Part shown: positions 41,298 through 54,791 of the stretch, piece by piece
How positions within the stretch are numbered: position 1 is the stretch's first letter
Layout of the letters: every line of letters begins with the position of its first letter
Source: Moraxellaceae bacterium
GTDB taxonomy: Bacteria; Pseudomonadota; Gammaproteobacteria; Pseudomonadales; Moraxellaceae
Assembly (NCBI GenBank): GCA_029267635.1
Contig: JAJUIK010000011.1
Coordinates: 1-64,000, forward strand
DNA length: 64,000 nt
Reading direction: 5' to 3'
The notes under the pieces: model-generated
The model's database searches: none
What the model was told of the DNA's origin: nothing
Seen by the model: the letters and a program-made list of their open reading frames with translations, nothing else
Made by a program: the position numbers and the translations under genes

Positions 41298-42998
41298 ATG
41301 AGCATAGCGAGTTCCAGCAATCCCCATCCTTTATATATTCCTTATGCAGGATATACCCTGTTAGAGTTGCCATTACTGAATAAAGGTTCGGCCTTTACCG
41401 AAGATGAGCGTCAGCGTTTCAACCTGCATGGCCTGTTGCCAAATACCATTGAAACCATCGAAGAACAAAGCCAGCGTTCTTACCAGCAATATTCCACGTT
41501 TCAGGATGACATTAATAAACATATTTACCTGCGCAATATTCAGGACACCAATGAAACCCTGTTCTATCATCTGATTGAGCAACATCTGGCGGAAATGATG
41601 CCGATCATTTACACGCCGACGGTGGGAGAGGCCTGCCAGCGTTTCTCGGATATTTACCGCCGCCATCGCGGAGTATTTATTTCCTATCCGGACCGTGCAC
41701 ATATTGATGATATTTTACAAAATGTGAATAAAAACAATGTCAAAGTGATTGTCATCACAGATGGTGAGCGCATTTTGGGCCTAGGCGATCAGGGCATTGG
41801 CGGAATGGGCATCCCGATTGGCAAACTGTCACTTTATACCGCCTGTGGCGGCATCAGTCCCGCATATACCTTGCCGATTACCCTGGATGTCGGTACCAAC
41901 AATCCGCAATTGCTGAATGATCCGATCTATATGGGCTGGAGCCAGCCACGGATCAGTGGCGATGAATATTATGCCTTTGTGGATGAAGTGATTGCAGGGA
42001 TTAAACGCCGTTGGCCAAAAGCACTGATCCAGTTTGAAGATTTTGCACAGCACAATGCCATGCCATTGCTGAATAAGTACCGCGAGCAGATTTGCTGCTT
42101 TAATGATGATATTCAGGGGACCGCCGCAGTCTCTGTAGGCAGCCTGATTGCGGCCAGTCGTGCCGCAGGCAAGCAGCTGAAAGATCAAACCATTGCCTTT
42201 TTGGGTGCAGGTTCGGCAGGTTGTGGTATTGCCGAACAGATTGTCGCGCAAATGGTGGCGGAAGGCCTGACTGATCAGGAGGCGCGTGCCCGGGTTTATA
42301 TGGTTGATCGTTTTGGCTTGATCACGGAAAACCAGCCGAACCTGCTGGATTTCCAGCGCAAGCTGGCACAAAAAGCAGAGGTGATCGGTTCCTGGGCCAA
42401 TGTCAACGAAGTCATTTCATTGCTGGACGTGGTGAAAAATGCCAAGCCGAGCGTATTGATCGGGGTGTCGGGGCAACCGGGCCTGTTTACCGAAGAAATT
42501 ATCCGAACCATGGCTGCGCAGTGTGAGCAGCCGATTGTTTTGCCATTGTCCAACCCAACCTCACGCGTGGAAGCCGTACCGGCAGATATTATTCAATGGA
42601 CGGAAGGTAAGGCATTGATTGCAACAGGTAGCCCGTTTGCACCGGTGAACTATCATGGCAAGATTTACCAGATTTCGCAGTGCAATAACTCCTATATTTT
42701 CCCGGGTATCGGTTTGGGAGTCGTGGCATGTGGTGCCCGCCGAGTGACAGACCGGATGTTGATGGCCTCCAGTAATGCGCTGGCCGAGTGTTCACCCAAG
42801 TTACAGGATCTGGAGGCTGATCTATTGCCAGATATTAATGAGATTCAGGGTGTATCCAAATTCATTGCGTTCAAAGTAGCGCAAGCGGCCATGAAGGATA
42901 GTGTGGCCCCTATGATCAGTGATGCTCAATTGCAGGAGCAGATCGAGGCCAATTTCTGGACGCCAGAATACCGTGCCTATCGACGCTTGCCTTATTAA
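41298..42998 (+). CDS. NAD-type malic enzyme (malate dehydrogenase, oxaloacetate-decarboxylating)
   Basis: The 566-residue enzyme of the large-subunit malic enzyme family has the [12 protein letters not shown] signature near 110, the active-site region [27 protein letters not shown] and the NAD-binding [15 protein letters not shown]. It converts malate to pyruvate and CO2. The start is the ATG at 41298. The MaeA/SfcA-type length supports the NAD-preferring form; cofactor choice is inferred. Confidence 0.93.
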   Translation: MSIASSSNPHPLYIPYAGYTLLELPLLNKGSAFTEDERQRFNLHGLLPNTIETIEEQSQRSYQQYSTFQDDINKHIYLRNIQDTNETLFYHLIEQHLAEMMPIIYTPTVGEACQRFSDIYRRHRGVFISYPDRAHIDDILQNVNKNNVKVIVITDGERILGLGDQGIGGMGIPIGKLSLYTACGGISPAYTLPITLDVGTNNPQLLNDPIYMGWSQPRISGDEYYAFVDEVIAGIKRRWPKALIQFEDFAQHNAMPLLNKYREQICCFNDDIQGTAAVSVGSLIAASRAAGKQLKDQTIAFLGAGSAGCGIAEQIVAQMVAEGLTDQEARARVYMVDRFGLITENQPNLLDFQRKLAQKAEVIGSWANVNEVISLLDVVKNAKPSVLIGVSGQPGLFTEEIIRTMAAQCEQPIVLPLSNPTSRVEAVPADIIQWTEGKALIATGSPFAPVNYHGKIYQISQCNNSYIFPGIGLGVVACGARRVTDRMLMASSNALAECSPKLQDLEADLLPDINEIQGVSKFIAFKVAQAAMKDSVAPMISDAQLQEQIEANFWTPEYRAYRRLPY

Positions 42999-43024
42999 TA
43001 GAGGAAGAACGAATACATGCAAAA

Positions 43025-43050
43025 AATAAAGGAGCTTCGGCTCCTTTATT
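43025..43050. terminator. Bidirectional terminator with TTCG tetraloop
   Basis: AATAAAGGAGC-TTCG-GCTCCTTTATT is a perfect stem between the convergent malic enzyme and DyP genes. Confidence 0.85.
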
Positions 43051-43973
43051 TATTCCTGATCGAGCAGCTGCTCGAGTAATTCTTCTGATGGAGCAAAATA
43101 ATAGGCGCCATCCATTGGAGTGACAAAGTGCAACAGACGGTCATGCACACCATCGCCACTGGTGCCAAACATGCGCTGCAACATGGTATCAATAATGCTC
43201 AGGTCATGGGTGTAGGCAATAAAAAACAGGCCCTGTTCAGATTTGCCATCTCCATAGGGCAGTGAATGACGCAGGATTTCCATTTCTTCGCCGGCTTCAT
43301 CTTCTACCACCGTACGCGAAACATGCGAATTTTCTGGTCTTACTTCATCGTCGAGTTCAATCGATTCCAGTTTGGTACGGCCAATCACCTGTTCCTGAAT
43401 GTCGACTTTCAGTTGTTTCCATTTGCTCAGGTCATGGGCATAACGCTGGGCAAAGACAAAGGAACCCTCGGCAAAAATACCGGCTTCAGCTGGCAATAAC
43501 GCTGCTTCGGCACGATTGTCGGGGAATTGTGGATTTTCTGTCCCATCAATAAAACCGGTGATGTCGCGGCCATCGAAATAGCGGAAGTAGACGCGTTCAT
43601 CCAGTACTTCCACCTGATCCTGAATTCCTTCAAAAAAAGCCTGACTCAGGGCAAAACAGATGTCAGCACGCGAACTGGCAATATGAATCAGTACATCTGC
43701 CGGAACCACCGGCATCTCGAACGCTCCGTGTTGCGGTTCCAGTTGTTTAAAACCGGCTGGCATCTGTTCGTACAGTTGGGCCCAGAGTTCGGGACCAAAA
43801 GCCACGCCGGTTTTGATTTGTGCTTGTGGGTACTGAGAAATGAAGCGATCCCGGTGCGAGAATAAATGCTCAAGTTGCTGTTTAAATTGCTCCAGGGAGA
43901 GGTCTTTTAAACGTAATACAATGAAACGGGCGTGATCTGAGGGTAGGGGCAAGATCACCGATTGAGCAGTCAT
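43050..43973 (-). CDS. DyP-type heme peroxidase (YfeX-like)
   Basis: The 307-residue protein has the hallmark GFIDGTENPQFPDNR (GxxDG, distal Asp near 149) and a proximal-heme His region EILRHSLPYGDGKSEQG near 225. No Tat signal is present, so it is the cytoplasmic class like YfeX. DyP peroxidases oxidise dyes and porphyrinogens using H2O2. Transcribed alone. Confidence 0.92.
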   Translation of the reverse strand: MTAQSVILPLPSDHARFIVLRLKDLSLEQFKQQLEHLFSHRDRFISQYPQAQIKTGVAFGPELWAQLYEQMPAGFKQLEPQHGAFEMPVVPADVLIHIASSRADICFALSQAFFEGIQDQVEVLDERVYFRYFDGRDITGFIDGTENPQFPDNRAEAALLPAEAGIFAEGSFVFAQRYAHDLSKWKQLKVDIQEQVIGRTKLESIELDDEVRPENSHVSRTVVEDEAGEEMEILRHSLPYGDGKSEQGLFFIAYTHDLSIIDTMLQRMFGTSGDGVHDRLLHFVTPMDGAYYFAPSEELLEQLLDQE

Positions 43974-44132
43974 TCAGGACTCCTAAATTTTATTTTTCAA
44001 GTAGCGTGGCCTATTGTGCCTGATGCACTTATAGCCGCATAGTCACAATCAATATTTTAAAACGATCAATAAATTTCCAGGCTGAAAGATCAAAATGCCT
44101 ATAATGACCTTTTTATATTTCTCCCGGATGTT

Positions 44133-44759
44133 ATGTCTTACCAGGTGTGGTTCGCGTTTATGTTGGCCTGCTGGGTGATCAGTGTATCTCCCGGTGCGGG
44201 TGCGATTGCATCCATGTCGAGTGGTCTGAGTTACGGTTTTCGCCGTGGTTATTACAATGCCATTGGGTTGCAGTTGGCATTGTTGCTGCAAATTTTAATT
44301 GTAGCCGCCGGGGCAGGGGTGTTGTTTGCCACCACGCCTTGGGCATTTGTGCTGGTGAAATGGTTGGGCGTACTGTATTTACTCTATCTGGCTTATGTGC
44401 AATGGATGGCACCTGCGCAGGTGATGGACGTCCAGATCCAGCCCGCACAGTTCAAATCGCGCAGAGGGTTGCTGCTGAATGGTTTTCTGGTCAATATGAG
44501 CAATCCCAAGGCCATAGTCTTTTTGCTGGCAGTATTGCCGCAATTTGTCGATTTGCAGCGACCGCAATGGTTGCAATATGCCATCATGGCCAGCACCATG
44601 ATTGCGATTGACCTGATCGTGATGGCCGGCTATACCGGGCTCGCAGCCAAAGTCTTAGGGCTATTAAAATCACCGCAACAACAAAAATTATTAAACCGTG
44701 CTTTTGCGCTGTTATTTGCCTGTGCAGCGGGTGTGTTGAGCATGTTGCATCAGGGATAA
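44133..44759 (+). CDS. LysE/RhtB-family exporter
   Basis: The 208-residue protein has six predicted membrane helices and LysE-family motifs: SPGAGAIASMSSGLSYGFRR near residue 20 and GFLVNMSNPKAIVFLLAVLP near 115. These export amino acids or homoserine-like compounds; the substrate is not readable. Confidence 0.9.
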   Translation: MSYQVWFAFMLACWVISVSPGAGAIASMSSGLSYGFRRGYYNAIGLQLALLLQILIVAAGAGVLFATTPWAFVLVKWLGVLYLLYLAYVQWMAPAQVMDVQIQPAQFKSRRGLLLNGFLVNMSNPKAIVFLLAVLPQFVDLQRPQWLQYAIMASTMIAIDLIVMAGYTGLAAKVLGLLKSPQQQKLLNRAFALLFACAAGVLSMLHQG

Positions 44760-44775
44760 AGATAGGTCACACAAT

Positions 44776-44802
44776 AAAAAAGGCTGTCTCAGACAGCCTT
44801 TT
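44776..44802. terminator. Bidirectional terminator between lysE-like and znuB
   Basis: AAAAGGCTGTCT and AGACAGCCTTTT form a 12-bp stem between convergent genes. Confidence 0.85.
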
Positions 44803-44822
44803 CGATCAGCAGATAAGCGTGA

Positions 44823-45623
44823 TTAAGCCAGTTTGCGTAACTTTTGCGCACTAAAGATCAGGGTAAATAGCAGCGCCATACACAGCACAATGCTTAATCC
44901 GGTCGACAGATTTAATGCTGCACTGGACCATAAGCCGACACTTACACCAATCTGCGCGATGACAAAGGCCCAGATCACCATCTGCTTAGGCGAGTGTGCC
45001 AGCAGACGGGCTGAAAGGGCTGGAATCACCAGTAAAGCCCCCATCAAAAGAGAACCGACGGCACGTAAAGCCAGTACGGTAAATAAGGCCAGCAATAACA
45101 TGAAGATTAAACGTTGCCATTTGGCATGAACCCCTTCACTGATGGCAATATCCGGATCAATCGCGATTTGAATCTGGGCTTTCCAGTATCTGACCAGTAC
45201 CACTAGTGATAGCACAATCACCAGGCCAAACATTGGCAGGTCGGACCAGCTGATGGTAAGTAAATCGCCAAACAGATAGCTGAGTAGTTCCGGTCTTAAA
45301 CTTGGGATGTGCTGAATAAACAGTAAACCTGAACAGAGCAAGGTGGCGGAACATAAAGCCAGCAAGGCATCATTGGGTAAGCGTGGATCATGCAGCATCC
45401 AGAGCACCCCCACCAGGAGAATGGCCAGAAAGGCCACGCCTAACCAGAGCGGCAGGCTCAGCGCCCCGGCTATGGCTACTCCTAATAAAGTGCCATGTGC
45501 CATGGTGTCGGCAAAAAAAGACATACGCCGCCATAGCATGAGACAGCCCAGTGGAGCGGTCAGAAAGACCAGCAGGGTGCCCATGGTCCAGGCCGGTAGC
45601 AGCAGTTGTAACCATTCCATCAT
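44823..45623 (-). CDS. znuB: Zinc ABC transporter permease ZnuB
   Basis: The 266-residue ABC-3 family permease has about eight membrane helices, with FADTMAHGTLLGVA near 38 and LRAVGSLLMGALLVIPALSA near 190. It forms the channel for high-affinity zinc import with ZnuC and periplasmic ZnuA. It is the third gene of zur-znuC-znuB, 3 bp after znuC. Confidence 0.93.
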   Translation of the reverse strand: MMEWLQLLLPAWTMGTLLVFLTAPLGCLMLWRRMSFFADTMAHGTLLGVAIAGALSLPLWLGVAFLAILLVGVLWMLHDPRLPNDALLALCSATLLCSGLLFIQHIPSLRPELLSYLFGDLLTISWSDLPMFGLVIVLSLVVLVRYWKAQIQIAIDPDIAISEGVHAKWQRLIFMLLLALFTVLALRAVGSLLMGALLVIPALSARLLAHSPKQMVIWAFVIAQIGVSVGLWSSAALNLSTGLSIVLCMALLFTLIFSAQKLRKLA

Positions 45624-45626
45624 GAC

Positions 45627-46418
45627 TTAGGCTTCCGGTTCAGGGTGAATATGCGGGCGCGGATCGTGCTGGCATGGATTGGCACTGTCGCCATGGGCAC
45701 AGTGATCATGGTGATGTTGGTAAAATACGCGGTTGGGACCAAAAATCGCCTGATATTCCGGATGCTGTTGTACATTTTCCGGCAAACCGCTACAGCAGAT
45801 ATGCTTGTTGAGACAGACCACACGATGGGTGCCTTGCATCACCCATTGCAGATCATGTGACACCATCAAAATGGCACAGCCATAACGTTCCGGAAGACTG
45901 CGGACATAATCATACAATTCGGCTTCGGACTGGATGTCCAGCCCTTGCATCGGTTCATCCAGTACCAAGATGTCGGGTTGACGCAGTAGAGCCCGTGCCA
46001 ACAGCACACGCTGCCGTTCACCGCCAGAAAGTTGCTGTACTGTAGCTTCTTGCAGTTTGGCAATTCCGGTATCGCGGATAATTTCGGCTTTGATGGCAGC
46101 TTCACATTTTTCCAGGGCCAGCAGGTCTTTGACCCGTAACGGTAAGCTATGCGAAGGATTGAATTTCTGTGGCACATAAGCCAGTTTCAGTTTTTTGCGA
46201 CTGCTGATTTTTCCGGATGTGGGCTGCACAATCCCCAGCAAGACTTTAATCAAGGTAGATTTGCCTGCACCGTTCGGACCGATCAGCGTGACAATTTCTT
46301 TTTCATGCAGGCTGAAATCCACCTGTTTGAGAATGTCACGGTCATCCATGCGCACACTGATTTTTTGTAGATCAACCAGCGGGGCAGGGGGGATTATTTG
46401 TGGGTGCACTGCTGACAT
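45627..46418 (-). CDS. znuC: Zinc ABC transporter ATPase ZnuC
   Basis: The 263-residue ATPase has Walker A GPNGAGKST, signature LSGGERQRVLLARAL and Walker B ILVLDEPMQGLD. The C-terminal tail is unusually rich in His/Asp/Cys (HHHDHCAHGD and PCQHDPRPHIH), a plausible zinc-sensing tail. Its start lies inside zur (25-base overlap). Confidence 0.94.
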   Translation of the reverse strand: MSAVHPQIIPPAPLVDLQKISVRMDDRDILKQVDFSLHEKEIVTLIGPNGAGKSTLIKVLLGIVQPTSGKISSRKKLKLAYVPQKFNPSHSLPLRVKDLLALEKCEAAIKAEIIRDTGIAKLQEATVQQLSGGERQRVLLARALLRQPDILVLDEPMQGLDIQSEAELYDYVRSLPERYGCAILMVSHDLQWVMQGTHRVVCLNKHICCSGLPENVQQHPEYQAIFGPNRVFYQHHHDHCAHGDSANPCQHDPRPHIHPEPEA

Positions 46419-46888
46419 TTTCCTGAAATTTCAATGATGCTGTGATGAGCCGTAAACTGATCTGAAGCGGCCAGTTGATCCAGTTGTTGTAACAAACCCT
46501 GTGCTGAGGCTTCTTTCACTACATGGCACTCGGTACAGATTAAAAAGGCGGCTTGATGGCCTTCACGGGGATGACAGCAGGGAATATAGGCATTAATTGA
46601 GGTTAAACGGTGAATCAGGCCTTTTTCCAGCAGGAAGTCCAGACTGCGGTAGACCGTAGGCGGAGCGGCAGGACGATCTGAAGCACTTTTGATTTGTGCC
46701 AGAAGATCGTAAGCACCGATCGGTCCGGCGGCATTTAAAATCAGTTGCAGCACTTCTTTACGCAGCGGCGTGAGCCGTGCCCCTGAGCTTGCACACAATT
46801 GCTCTGCTTCCGCGAGACGCGCATCGATATTGGGGTGATCATGCACGCCGTGCAGGGCATTGTGATGTTCATGCGAACATAAGCTCAT
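46394..46888 (-). CDS. zur: Fur-family zinc uptake regulator Zur
   Basis: The 164-residue protein starts at ATG 46888 (MSLCSHEHHNALHG). It has a winged-helix DNA-binding part (LTPLRKEVLQLILNAAGPIG; PPTVYRSLDFLLEKGLIHRL), metal sites CCHPREGHQAAFLICTECH and a C-terminal CQQC pair. Represses zinc uptake genes when zinc-loaded. A Zur-box-like palindrome lies between it and znuA. Confidence 0.92.
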   Translation of the reverse strand: MSLCSHEHHNALHGVHDHPNIDARLAEAEQLCASSGARLTPLRKEVLQLILNAAGPIGAYDLLAQIKSASDRPAAPPTVYRSLDFLLEKGLIHRLTSINAYIPCCHPREGHQAAFLICTECHVVKEASAQGLLQQLDQLAASDQFTAHHSIIEISGKCQQCTHK

Positions 46889-46976
46889 GGCAAACCTCAG
46901 ATATTTGAACAATCCAGAATGACATTAAATTTTAACATGGCTAACCCCTGTTTCGTTAGGCATAGGTATTTTTCTT

Positions 46977-46999
46977 GAATTGTTATATTATAACGTCTA
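46977..46999. promoter_or_regulatory. Zur box in the zur/znuA intergenic region
   Basis: GAATTGTTATATTATAACG around 46977-46995 contains TGTTATATTATAACG, one base from the palindromic Zur consensus TGTTATANTATAACA of gammaproteobacteria. It lies about 30 bp upstream of the znuA ATG. Confidence 0.8.
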
Positions 47000-47024
47000 T
47001 TCAAATTTTGGGTTGTTTTTCTTC

Positions 47025-47864
47025 ATGACGCGTTTTCTTGCCCTGTGCATGTTGGCTTTACTCAGTCCTTTGAGCTGGTCTCAGGGGCTGGTGGTGTCCA
47101 CACATCCGGTTTACCTGATTGCCCAGCAGGTGACGCAGGGAGTCGAACAGCCAGCCTTATTATTGGCCAATCAATCGGGACATGATGTACAGCTGATGCC
47201 TGAACATCGTAAAGCCCTACAGGACGCCAATCTGGTGATCTGGCTGGGGCAGGCACATGAGGCACCGCTACAAAAACTGTTGGCCCATCAGCCAAAAGCG
47301 ATTGCTATTTTAGATTCGGGTCTGGTCAAAGTATTGCCGCAGCGAACCACGCGTGGCGTGCCGATCGCGAATACTACAGATACCCATGTCTGGCTGGATC
47401 CAAACAATGCAGTCCGGATCGGTTTCTTTATTGCCGCTTTGCGTTCTCAGCAGTATCCACAGCATCGTAGCGCGTACTGGAATAACGCGAAGAAATTTGC
47501 CCAGGAGATGCTGCAAGCAGCACGCCCTTATCAACGGCTCAATACGGGTCGTGCTTATTGGGCTTATCATGATGCCTATCAGTATCTGGAACAGGCCTTG
47601 CACTTAAAGTTTGCGGGGGCCTTGACTGATGAGCCGCATGTGGCCCCGACTCTGGCGCAGATTAAGTATTTGAATGACCAGCGCCCTAATCCGCGTATGT
47701 GCCTGCTCGCTGAAGCACATGCCAGCAAGAACCAATATCAAAAACTCAACCCGATTCTGTTCCAGGCCGTTGACGAAAGTATGGGGGATGAGCAGAATTT
47801 TGTGACCGCTTGGCGGAAATTGGCTGCACAAACGCAAAAATGCGTAGCAAATGCCCAGAAATGA
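47025..47864 (+). CDS. znuA: Periplasmic zinc-binding protein ZnuA
   Basis: The 279-residue cluster A-1 solute-binding protein starts at ATG 47025 with a signal peptide (MTRFLALCMLALLSPLSWSQ). Likely zinc ligands are His in QSGHDVQL, TDTHVWLDP and AYHDAYQ. The long His/Asp-rich loop of many ZnuA proteins is missing. Divergent from zur-znuCB and controlled by the Zur box just upstream. Confidence 0.9.
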   Translation: MTRFLALCMLALLSPLSWSQGLVVSTHPVYLIAQQVTQGVEQPALLLANQSGHDVQLMPEHRKALQDANLVIWLGQAHEAPLQKLLAHQPKAIAILDSGLVKVLPQRTTRGVPIANTTDTHVWLDPNNAVRIGFFIAALRSQQYPQHRSAYWNNAKKFAQEMLQAARPYQRLNTGRAYWAYHDAYQYLEQALHLKFAGALTDEPHVAPTLAQIKYLNDQRPNPRMCLLAEAHASKNQYQKLNPILFQAVDESMGDEQNFVTAWRKLAAQTQKCVANAQK

Positions 47865-47941
47865 TGCAAATATAAGCAATTGCCGCTCAGAATGAGCGCA
47901 ATTCATGCACGGAAAAAAACAAGACTTAGGTCGGGAAAAGA

Positions 47942-47970
47942 TTGCATGTTCAGGGGTGTAACTCTATAAT
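47942..47970 (+). promoter_or_regulatory. Sigma-70 promoter of the atp operon
   Basis: TTGCAT (47942-47947) and perfect TATAAT (47965-47970) are separated by 17 bp, about 65 bp before the atpI start. Confidence 0.75.
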
Positions 47971-48034
47971 GCCTGCGATTAAAAACGATCATCAGCTAAA
48001 CTTGTCAAGCATTTGTGCTGTGAGTGGATAATAA

Positions 48035-48433
48035 ATGAGCCGAACTAGTCGCTTGATTGACCGACGATTAGCGAAAGCTTTAGTCTTCTTACAAGCCCTT
48101 ATGATACCTGTTTCAGCCTTGATAGCGTGGGCCGTGAAAGACTTGACGGCAGCATATAGTGCCGCACTTGGTGCGTTGGTGTGCTGGCTGGCAAGTGTTT
48201 ATTTTTCCTGGCAATCGTTTCGAGCTGCAGGTGCGCGAGCGTCCAAACAGGTTCTTTCGAACATGTACCGTGGCTTGCTCGGCAAATTTGCAATTGTGAT
48301 CGTTGGTTTCATTTTGATTTTAAGCAATGTCAAACCGCTGTCACCGGTGGCATTGTTTTGTGGTTTTATTCTCGTTCAGAGCATGTCGTGGGTCGCCCCC
48401 TTTTGGGTTTCACGCCTACAAAAACGAGCATAA
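48035..48433 (+). CDS. atpI: ATP synthase accessory protein AtpI
   Basis: The 132-residue membrane protein has four helices and is the first gene of the atp operon. AtpI assists assembly of the c-ring. The call rests mainly on operon position, topology and length. Confidence 0.88.
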   Translation: MSRTSRLIDRRLAKALVFLQALMIPVSALIAWAVKDLTAAYSAALGALVCWLASVYFSWQSFRAAGARASKQVLSNMYRGLLGKFAIVIVGFILILSNVKPLSPVALFCGFILVQSMSWVAPFWVSRLQKRA

Positions 48434-48536
48434 GCGCATAAAAAAATTGAAAATTTTTTGAGGGTGGCGAGATATCAAGCAGCACGCGATATTCGTTTAA
48501 CTCTCTTTAATAGTAATTGACATTGACCAGGTGTGA

Positions 48537-49415
<879 letters not shown>

Positions 49416-49465
49416 TGGTATTGCCTAACTGTCATCCGGCGGTTAGGTACAATTTTTTAGTTTAA

Positions 49466-49744
<279 letters not shown>

Positions 49745-49784
49745 TCAGCTTAATTCCCAAAAATCCACTATTTGAGGAATAGCA

Positions 49785-50255
49785 ATGAATATCAACCTCA
49801 CATTGATTGGCCAAGCGATTGCGTTTGCGATTTTCGTCGCATTCTGCATGAAGTTTGTATGGCCACCACTAATCAATGCGATTAGTGAGCGTCAGCGTAA
49901 AATTGCTGATGGCTTAAATGCTGCTGAAAAAGCAAAAGCTGATCTTGCAGATGCGCAAGCGCAAGTAAAAGCTGAGCTTGATGCGGCAAAAGCACAAGCG
50001 GCTCAATTGATCGAACAAGCGAACCGTCGTGCAGCACAACTGGTCGAAGAAGCGCGTACCCAAGCATCTGCTGAAGGTGAGCGTATCCGTCAACAGGCGA
50101 AAGAAGCTGTTGATACTGAAATCAATGCTGCTCGCGAAGAATTACGTCAACAAGTGGCTGCTCTTGCAGTAACTGGTGCGGAAAAAATCCTTAACCAACA
50201 AGTTGACGCAGAAGCTCACAATGCCATGCTGACTCAGCTGGCTGCTAAACTTTAA
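49785..50255 (+). CDS. atpF: ATP synthase F0 subunit b
   Basis: The 156-residue protein has one N-terminal membrane helix (about 5-25) followed by a long Ala/Lys/Glu-rich coiled coil, the peripheral stalk that links F0 to F1 delta. Confidence 0.96.
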   Translation: MNINLTLIGQAIAFAIFVAFCMKFVWPPLINAISERQRKIADGLNAAEKAKADLADAQAQVKAELDAAKAQAAQLIEQANRRAAQLVEEARTQASAEGERIRQQAKEAVDTEINAAREELRQQVAALAVTGAEKILNQQVDAEAHNAMLTQLAAKL

Positions 50256-50267
50256 GCGAGGCGAAAT

Positions 50268-50804
50268 ATGGCTGAACTCTTGACGTTGGCACGCCCGTAC
50301 GCCAAAGCAGCATTTGCTTACGCTTCTGAGCAAGGTGCAACTGACAATTGGTCGAATGCGTTACAAGTGCTCAGTGCTGCGGTGCAAGACGAAGCATTTT
50401 CCGCTTATTTAAATCGCCCTGAGCTTACTCCTGTACAACAGGTTAAAGTTTTTGCGAAAGTTTTAGGTGCTGAACAGTCACAAGAAGTGTCAAACTTTTT
50501 GACCCTTCTTGCTGACAACGACCGTTTGGCGTTGTTACCTGAAATTACTGCAGAATACGAACAGCTTAAATCACAGAATAACAATACTGTGGATGTCGTG
50601 ATTGAATCGGCATTCCCTTTGACTTCGGTACAAGAACAATTGTTGGCGCATGCGTTAGAGAAACGTTTTAACGCTGCGATCAATGTTTCTGTTGAAGTGA
50701 ATCCGGCGTTAATCGCGGGTGTTGTGATTCGTGCAGGCGATCAAGTGATAGATGATTCTGCGCTTAACAAGCTTGAAAAAATGCGGACTCGTCTTCTTGC
50801 GTAA
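50268..50804 (+). CDS. atpH: ATP synthase F1 subunit delta
   Basis: The 178-residue protein ([20 protein letters not shown] at the start) has the C-terminal segment [20 protein letters not shown] typical of the delta subunit. Connects the b stalk to the alpha3beta3 head. Confidence 0.96.
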   Translation: MAELLTLARPYAKAAFAYASEQGATDNWSNALQVLSAAVQDEAFSAYLNRPELTPVQQVKVFAKVLGAEQSQEVSNFLTLLADNDRLALLPEITAEYEQLKSQNNNTVDVVIESAFPLTSVQEQLLAHALEKRFNAAINVSVEVNPALIAGVVIRAGDQVIDDSALNKLEKMRTRLLA

Positions 50805-50849
50805 TGCGGAATAGAAGACTGAACTAATCAAAGATTGAGGTATAGCGCA

Positions 50850-52394
50850 ATGCAACAACTGAATCCATCCGAGATCAGTGCGCTCATTAAACAGCGTATC
50901 GGCGATCTGGACACCAGCGCGACCGCTAAAAATGAGGGTACCATTGTCATGGTATCTGACGGTATCGTGCGTATTCACGGTCTCGCTGATGCGATGTACG
51001 GTGAAATGATCGAATTTGACGGCGGCTTATATGGTATGGCACTGAACCTAGAACAGGATTCAGTGGGTGCTGTTGTTTTAGGTAGCTACCTAAGCCTGCA
51101 AGAAGGTCAAAAAGCTCGTTGTACAGGTCGTGTATTAGAAGTTCCAGTTGGTCCTGAACTTCTTGGCCGTGTAGTCGATGCTTTGGGTAATCCTATTGAT
51201 GGTAAAGGCCCAATTGATGCGAAAATTACTGATGCTGTTGAAAAAGTAGCACCAGGCGTAATTTGGCGTCAATCAGTGGATCAACCTGTACAAACTGGTT
51301 ATAAATCAGTAGATACCATGATCCCTGTAGGCCGTGGTCAGCGTGAGTTGATCATTGGTGACCGTCAGACTGGTAAAACTGCAATGGCGATCGATGCGAT
51401 CATCGCACAGAAGAACTCTGGCATTAAATGTGTATACGTAGCAATTGGTCAAAAACAATCGACTATCGCGAACGTGGTGCGCAAGCTAGAAGAAACTGGC
51501 GCTATGGCGTATACCACTGTTGTCGCTGCTGCGGCTGCTGATCCTGCTGCAATGCAGTACTTGGCTCCGTACTCTGGCTGTACAATGGGTGAATATTTCC
51601 GTGACCGCGGTGAAGATGCGTTGATCATTTATGATGACTTGTCTAAACAAGCAGTTGCTTATCGTCAAATTTCATTGCTTCTTCGTCGTCCACCAGGTCG
51701 TGAAGCGTATCCAGGTGACGTGTTCTATCTACATTCACGTCTTCTTGAACGTGCTTCTCGTGTATCTGCTGACTACGTTGAGAAATTCACTAACGGCGAA
51801 GTGAAAGGCCAAACTGGTTCTTTAACTGCATTGCCGATTATTGAAACTCAAGCGGGTGACGTATCTGCATTCGTACCAACCAACGTAATTTCGATTACTG
51901 ATGGTCAGATCTTCCTTGAAACATCATTGTTCAACGCGGGTATCCGTCCTGCTGTGAACGCGGGTATCTCAGTATCTCGTGTTGGTGGTTCAGCTCAAAC
52001 CAAGATCATCAAGAAATTGTCAGGTGGTATCCGTACTGCTTTGGCGCAATACCGTGAATTGGCAGCGTTTGCTCAGTTCGCTTCTGACCTTGACGAAGCA
52101 ACGCGTAAACAACTTGAACACGGCCAACGTGTAACTGAGTTAATGAAGCAAAAACAATATGCTCCTTACTCAATTGCTGACCAGGCTGTTTCAATTTATG
52201 CATCTAACGAAGGCTACATGGCTGACGTTGAAGTGAATAAAATCGTTGCATTTGATGCGGCGCTTATCGCTTACTTCCGTTCAGAACATGCTGCGTTAAT
52301 GCAACAAATCGATGAAACTGGTGATTACAACAAAGACATCGAAGCTGCAATCAAAGCAGGTATTGAGAGCTTCAAAGCGACTCAAACTTACTAA
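50850..52394 (+). CDS. atpA: ATP synthase F1 subunit alpha
   Basis: The 514-residue protein starts at ATG 50850 ([20 protein letters not shown]) behind TGAGG. It has Walker A GDRQTGKT near 169-176 and the family signature region [17 protein letters not shown]. Non-catalytic nucleotide-binding subunit of F1. Confidence 0.97.
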   Translation: MQQLNPSEISALIKQRIGDLDTSATAKNEGTIVMVSDGIVRIHGLADAMYGEMIEFDGGLYGMALNLEQDSVGAVVLGSYLSLQEGQKARCTGRVLEVPVGPELLGRVVDALGNPIDGKGPIDAKITDAVEKVAPGVIWRQSVDQPVQTGYKSVDTMIPVGRGQRELIIGDRQTGKTAMAIDAIIAQKNSGIKCVYVAIGQKQSTIANVVRKLEETGAMAYTTVVAAAAADPAAMQYLAPYSGCTMGEYFRDRGEDALIIYDDLSKQAVAYRQISLLLRRPPGREAYPGDVFYLHSRLLERASRVSADYVEKFTNGEVKGQTGSLTALPIIETQAGDVSAFVPTNVISITDGQIFLETSLFNAGIRPAVNAGISVSRVGGSAQTKIIKKLSGGIRTALAQYRELAAFAQFASDLDEATRKQLEHGQRVTELMKQKQYAPYSIADQAVSIYASNEGYMADVEVNKIVAFDAALIAYFRSEHAALMQQIDETGDYNKDIEAAIKAGIESFKATQTY

Positions 52395-52471
52395 GTTAGG
52401 TCTTGGTTAGGTTTGGTTCACGGATCAACCTTCGGAAGCTCGCAAGGGCTTTCGAATACTAGGTTAAGCGT

Positions 52472-53341
52472 ATGGCAAATTTAAAAGAAATTCGCGCCAA
52501 AGTTGCCAGTATCAAGAGCACGCAAAAGATTACTCGAGCGATGCAAATGGTAGCGGCTTCTAAGATGCGTCGTGCGCAAGAGCGCATGGCTCAAGGCCGT
52601 CCGTATGCCGAAAATATGCACCGTGTAATTGCTCATTTGGTACAAGCGAATCCTGAATACAAACACCGTTATATGGTTGAACGCCCAGTAAAACGCGTCG
52701 GCTATATCATTGTGTCTTCAGATCGTGGTTTGGCAGGTGGTTTGAACATTAACTTGTTCAAAAAAGTTGTGAAACACGTACAGCAACAACAAGAGCAGTC
52801 AATTGAAGTTCAATTTGCTTTAATTGGTCAAAAAGCGGTTTCGTTTTTTAAAAACTACGGCGGTAAAGTGCTTGGTGCAACTACGAATGTAGGTGATGCT
52901 CCAAGTCTTGAACAGTTATCTGGTTCTGTACAGGTGATGTTGGACGCATTTGATAAAGGCGAGCTCGATCGTATTTATCTTGTGTCTAACGGCTTTGTCA
53001 ATGCCATGACTCAAAATCAAAAAATCGAACAACTTGTTCCTTTAGCTGCGGCTGATACGGACAAGAGCCTGAACCGTCAATACGGTTGGGACTATATCTA
53101 TGAACCAGAAGCTGAAGAGCTGTTAAATGGTTTATTGGTTCGTTATATCGAGTCTATGGTTTATCAAGGCGTAATTGAAAACATCGCCTGCGAGCAATCT
53201 GCACGTATGGTTGCAATGAAAGCTGCAACTGACAACGCAGGTGAGCTGATCAAGAGCCTGCAACTTATTTATAACAAGCTGCGTCAAGCCGCGATTACTC
53301 AGGAAATTTCTGAGATCGTTGGTGGTGCCGCTGCCGTTTAA
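52472..53341 (+). CDS. atpG: ATP synthase F1 subunit gamma
   Basis: The 289-residue protein has N- and C-terminal helices forming the rotor shaft ([35 protein letters not shown]). Couples c-ring rotation to catalysis. Confidence 0.97.
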   Translation: MANLKEIRAKVASIKSTQKITRAMQMVAASKMRRAQERMAQGRPYAENMHRVIAHLVQANPEYKHRYMVERPVKRVGYIIVSSDRGLAGGLNINLFKKVVKHVQQQQEQSIEVQFALIGQKAVSFFKNYGGKVLGATTNVGDAPSLEQLSGSVQVMLDAFDKGELDRIYLVSNGFVNAMTQNQKIEQLVPLAAADTDKSLNRQYGWDYIYEPEAEELLNGLLVRYIESMVYQGVIENIACEQSARMVAMKAATDNAGELIKSLQLIYNKLRQAAITQEISEIVGGAAAV

Positions 53342-53355
53342 CATTATTAGTTTGA

Positions 53356-54765
<1,410 letters not shown>

Positions 54766-54791
54766 TTAGTTACCTAATTTAGGAGATTCTC

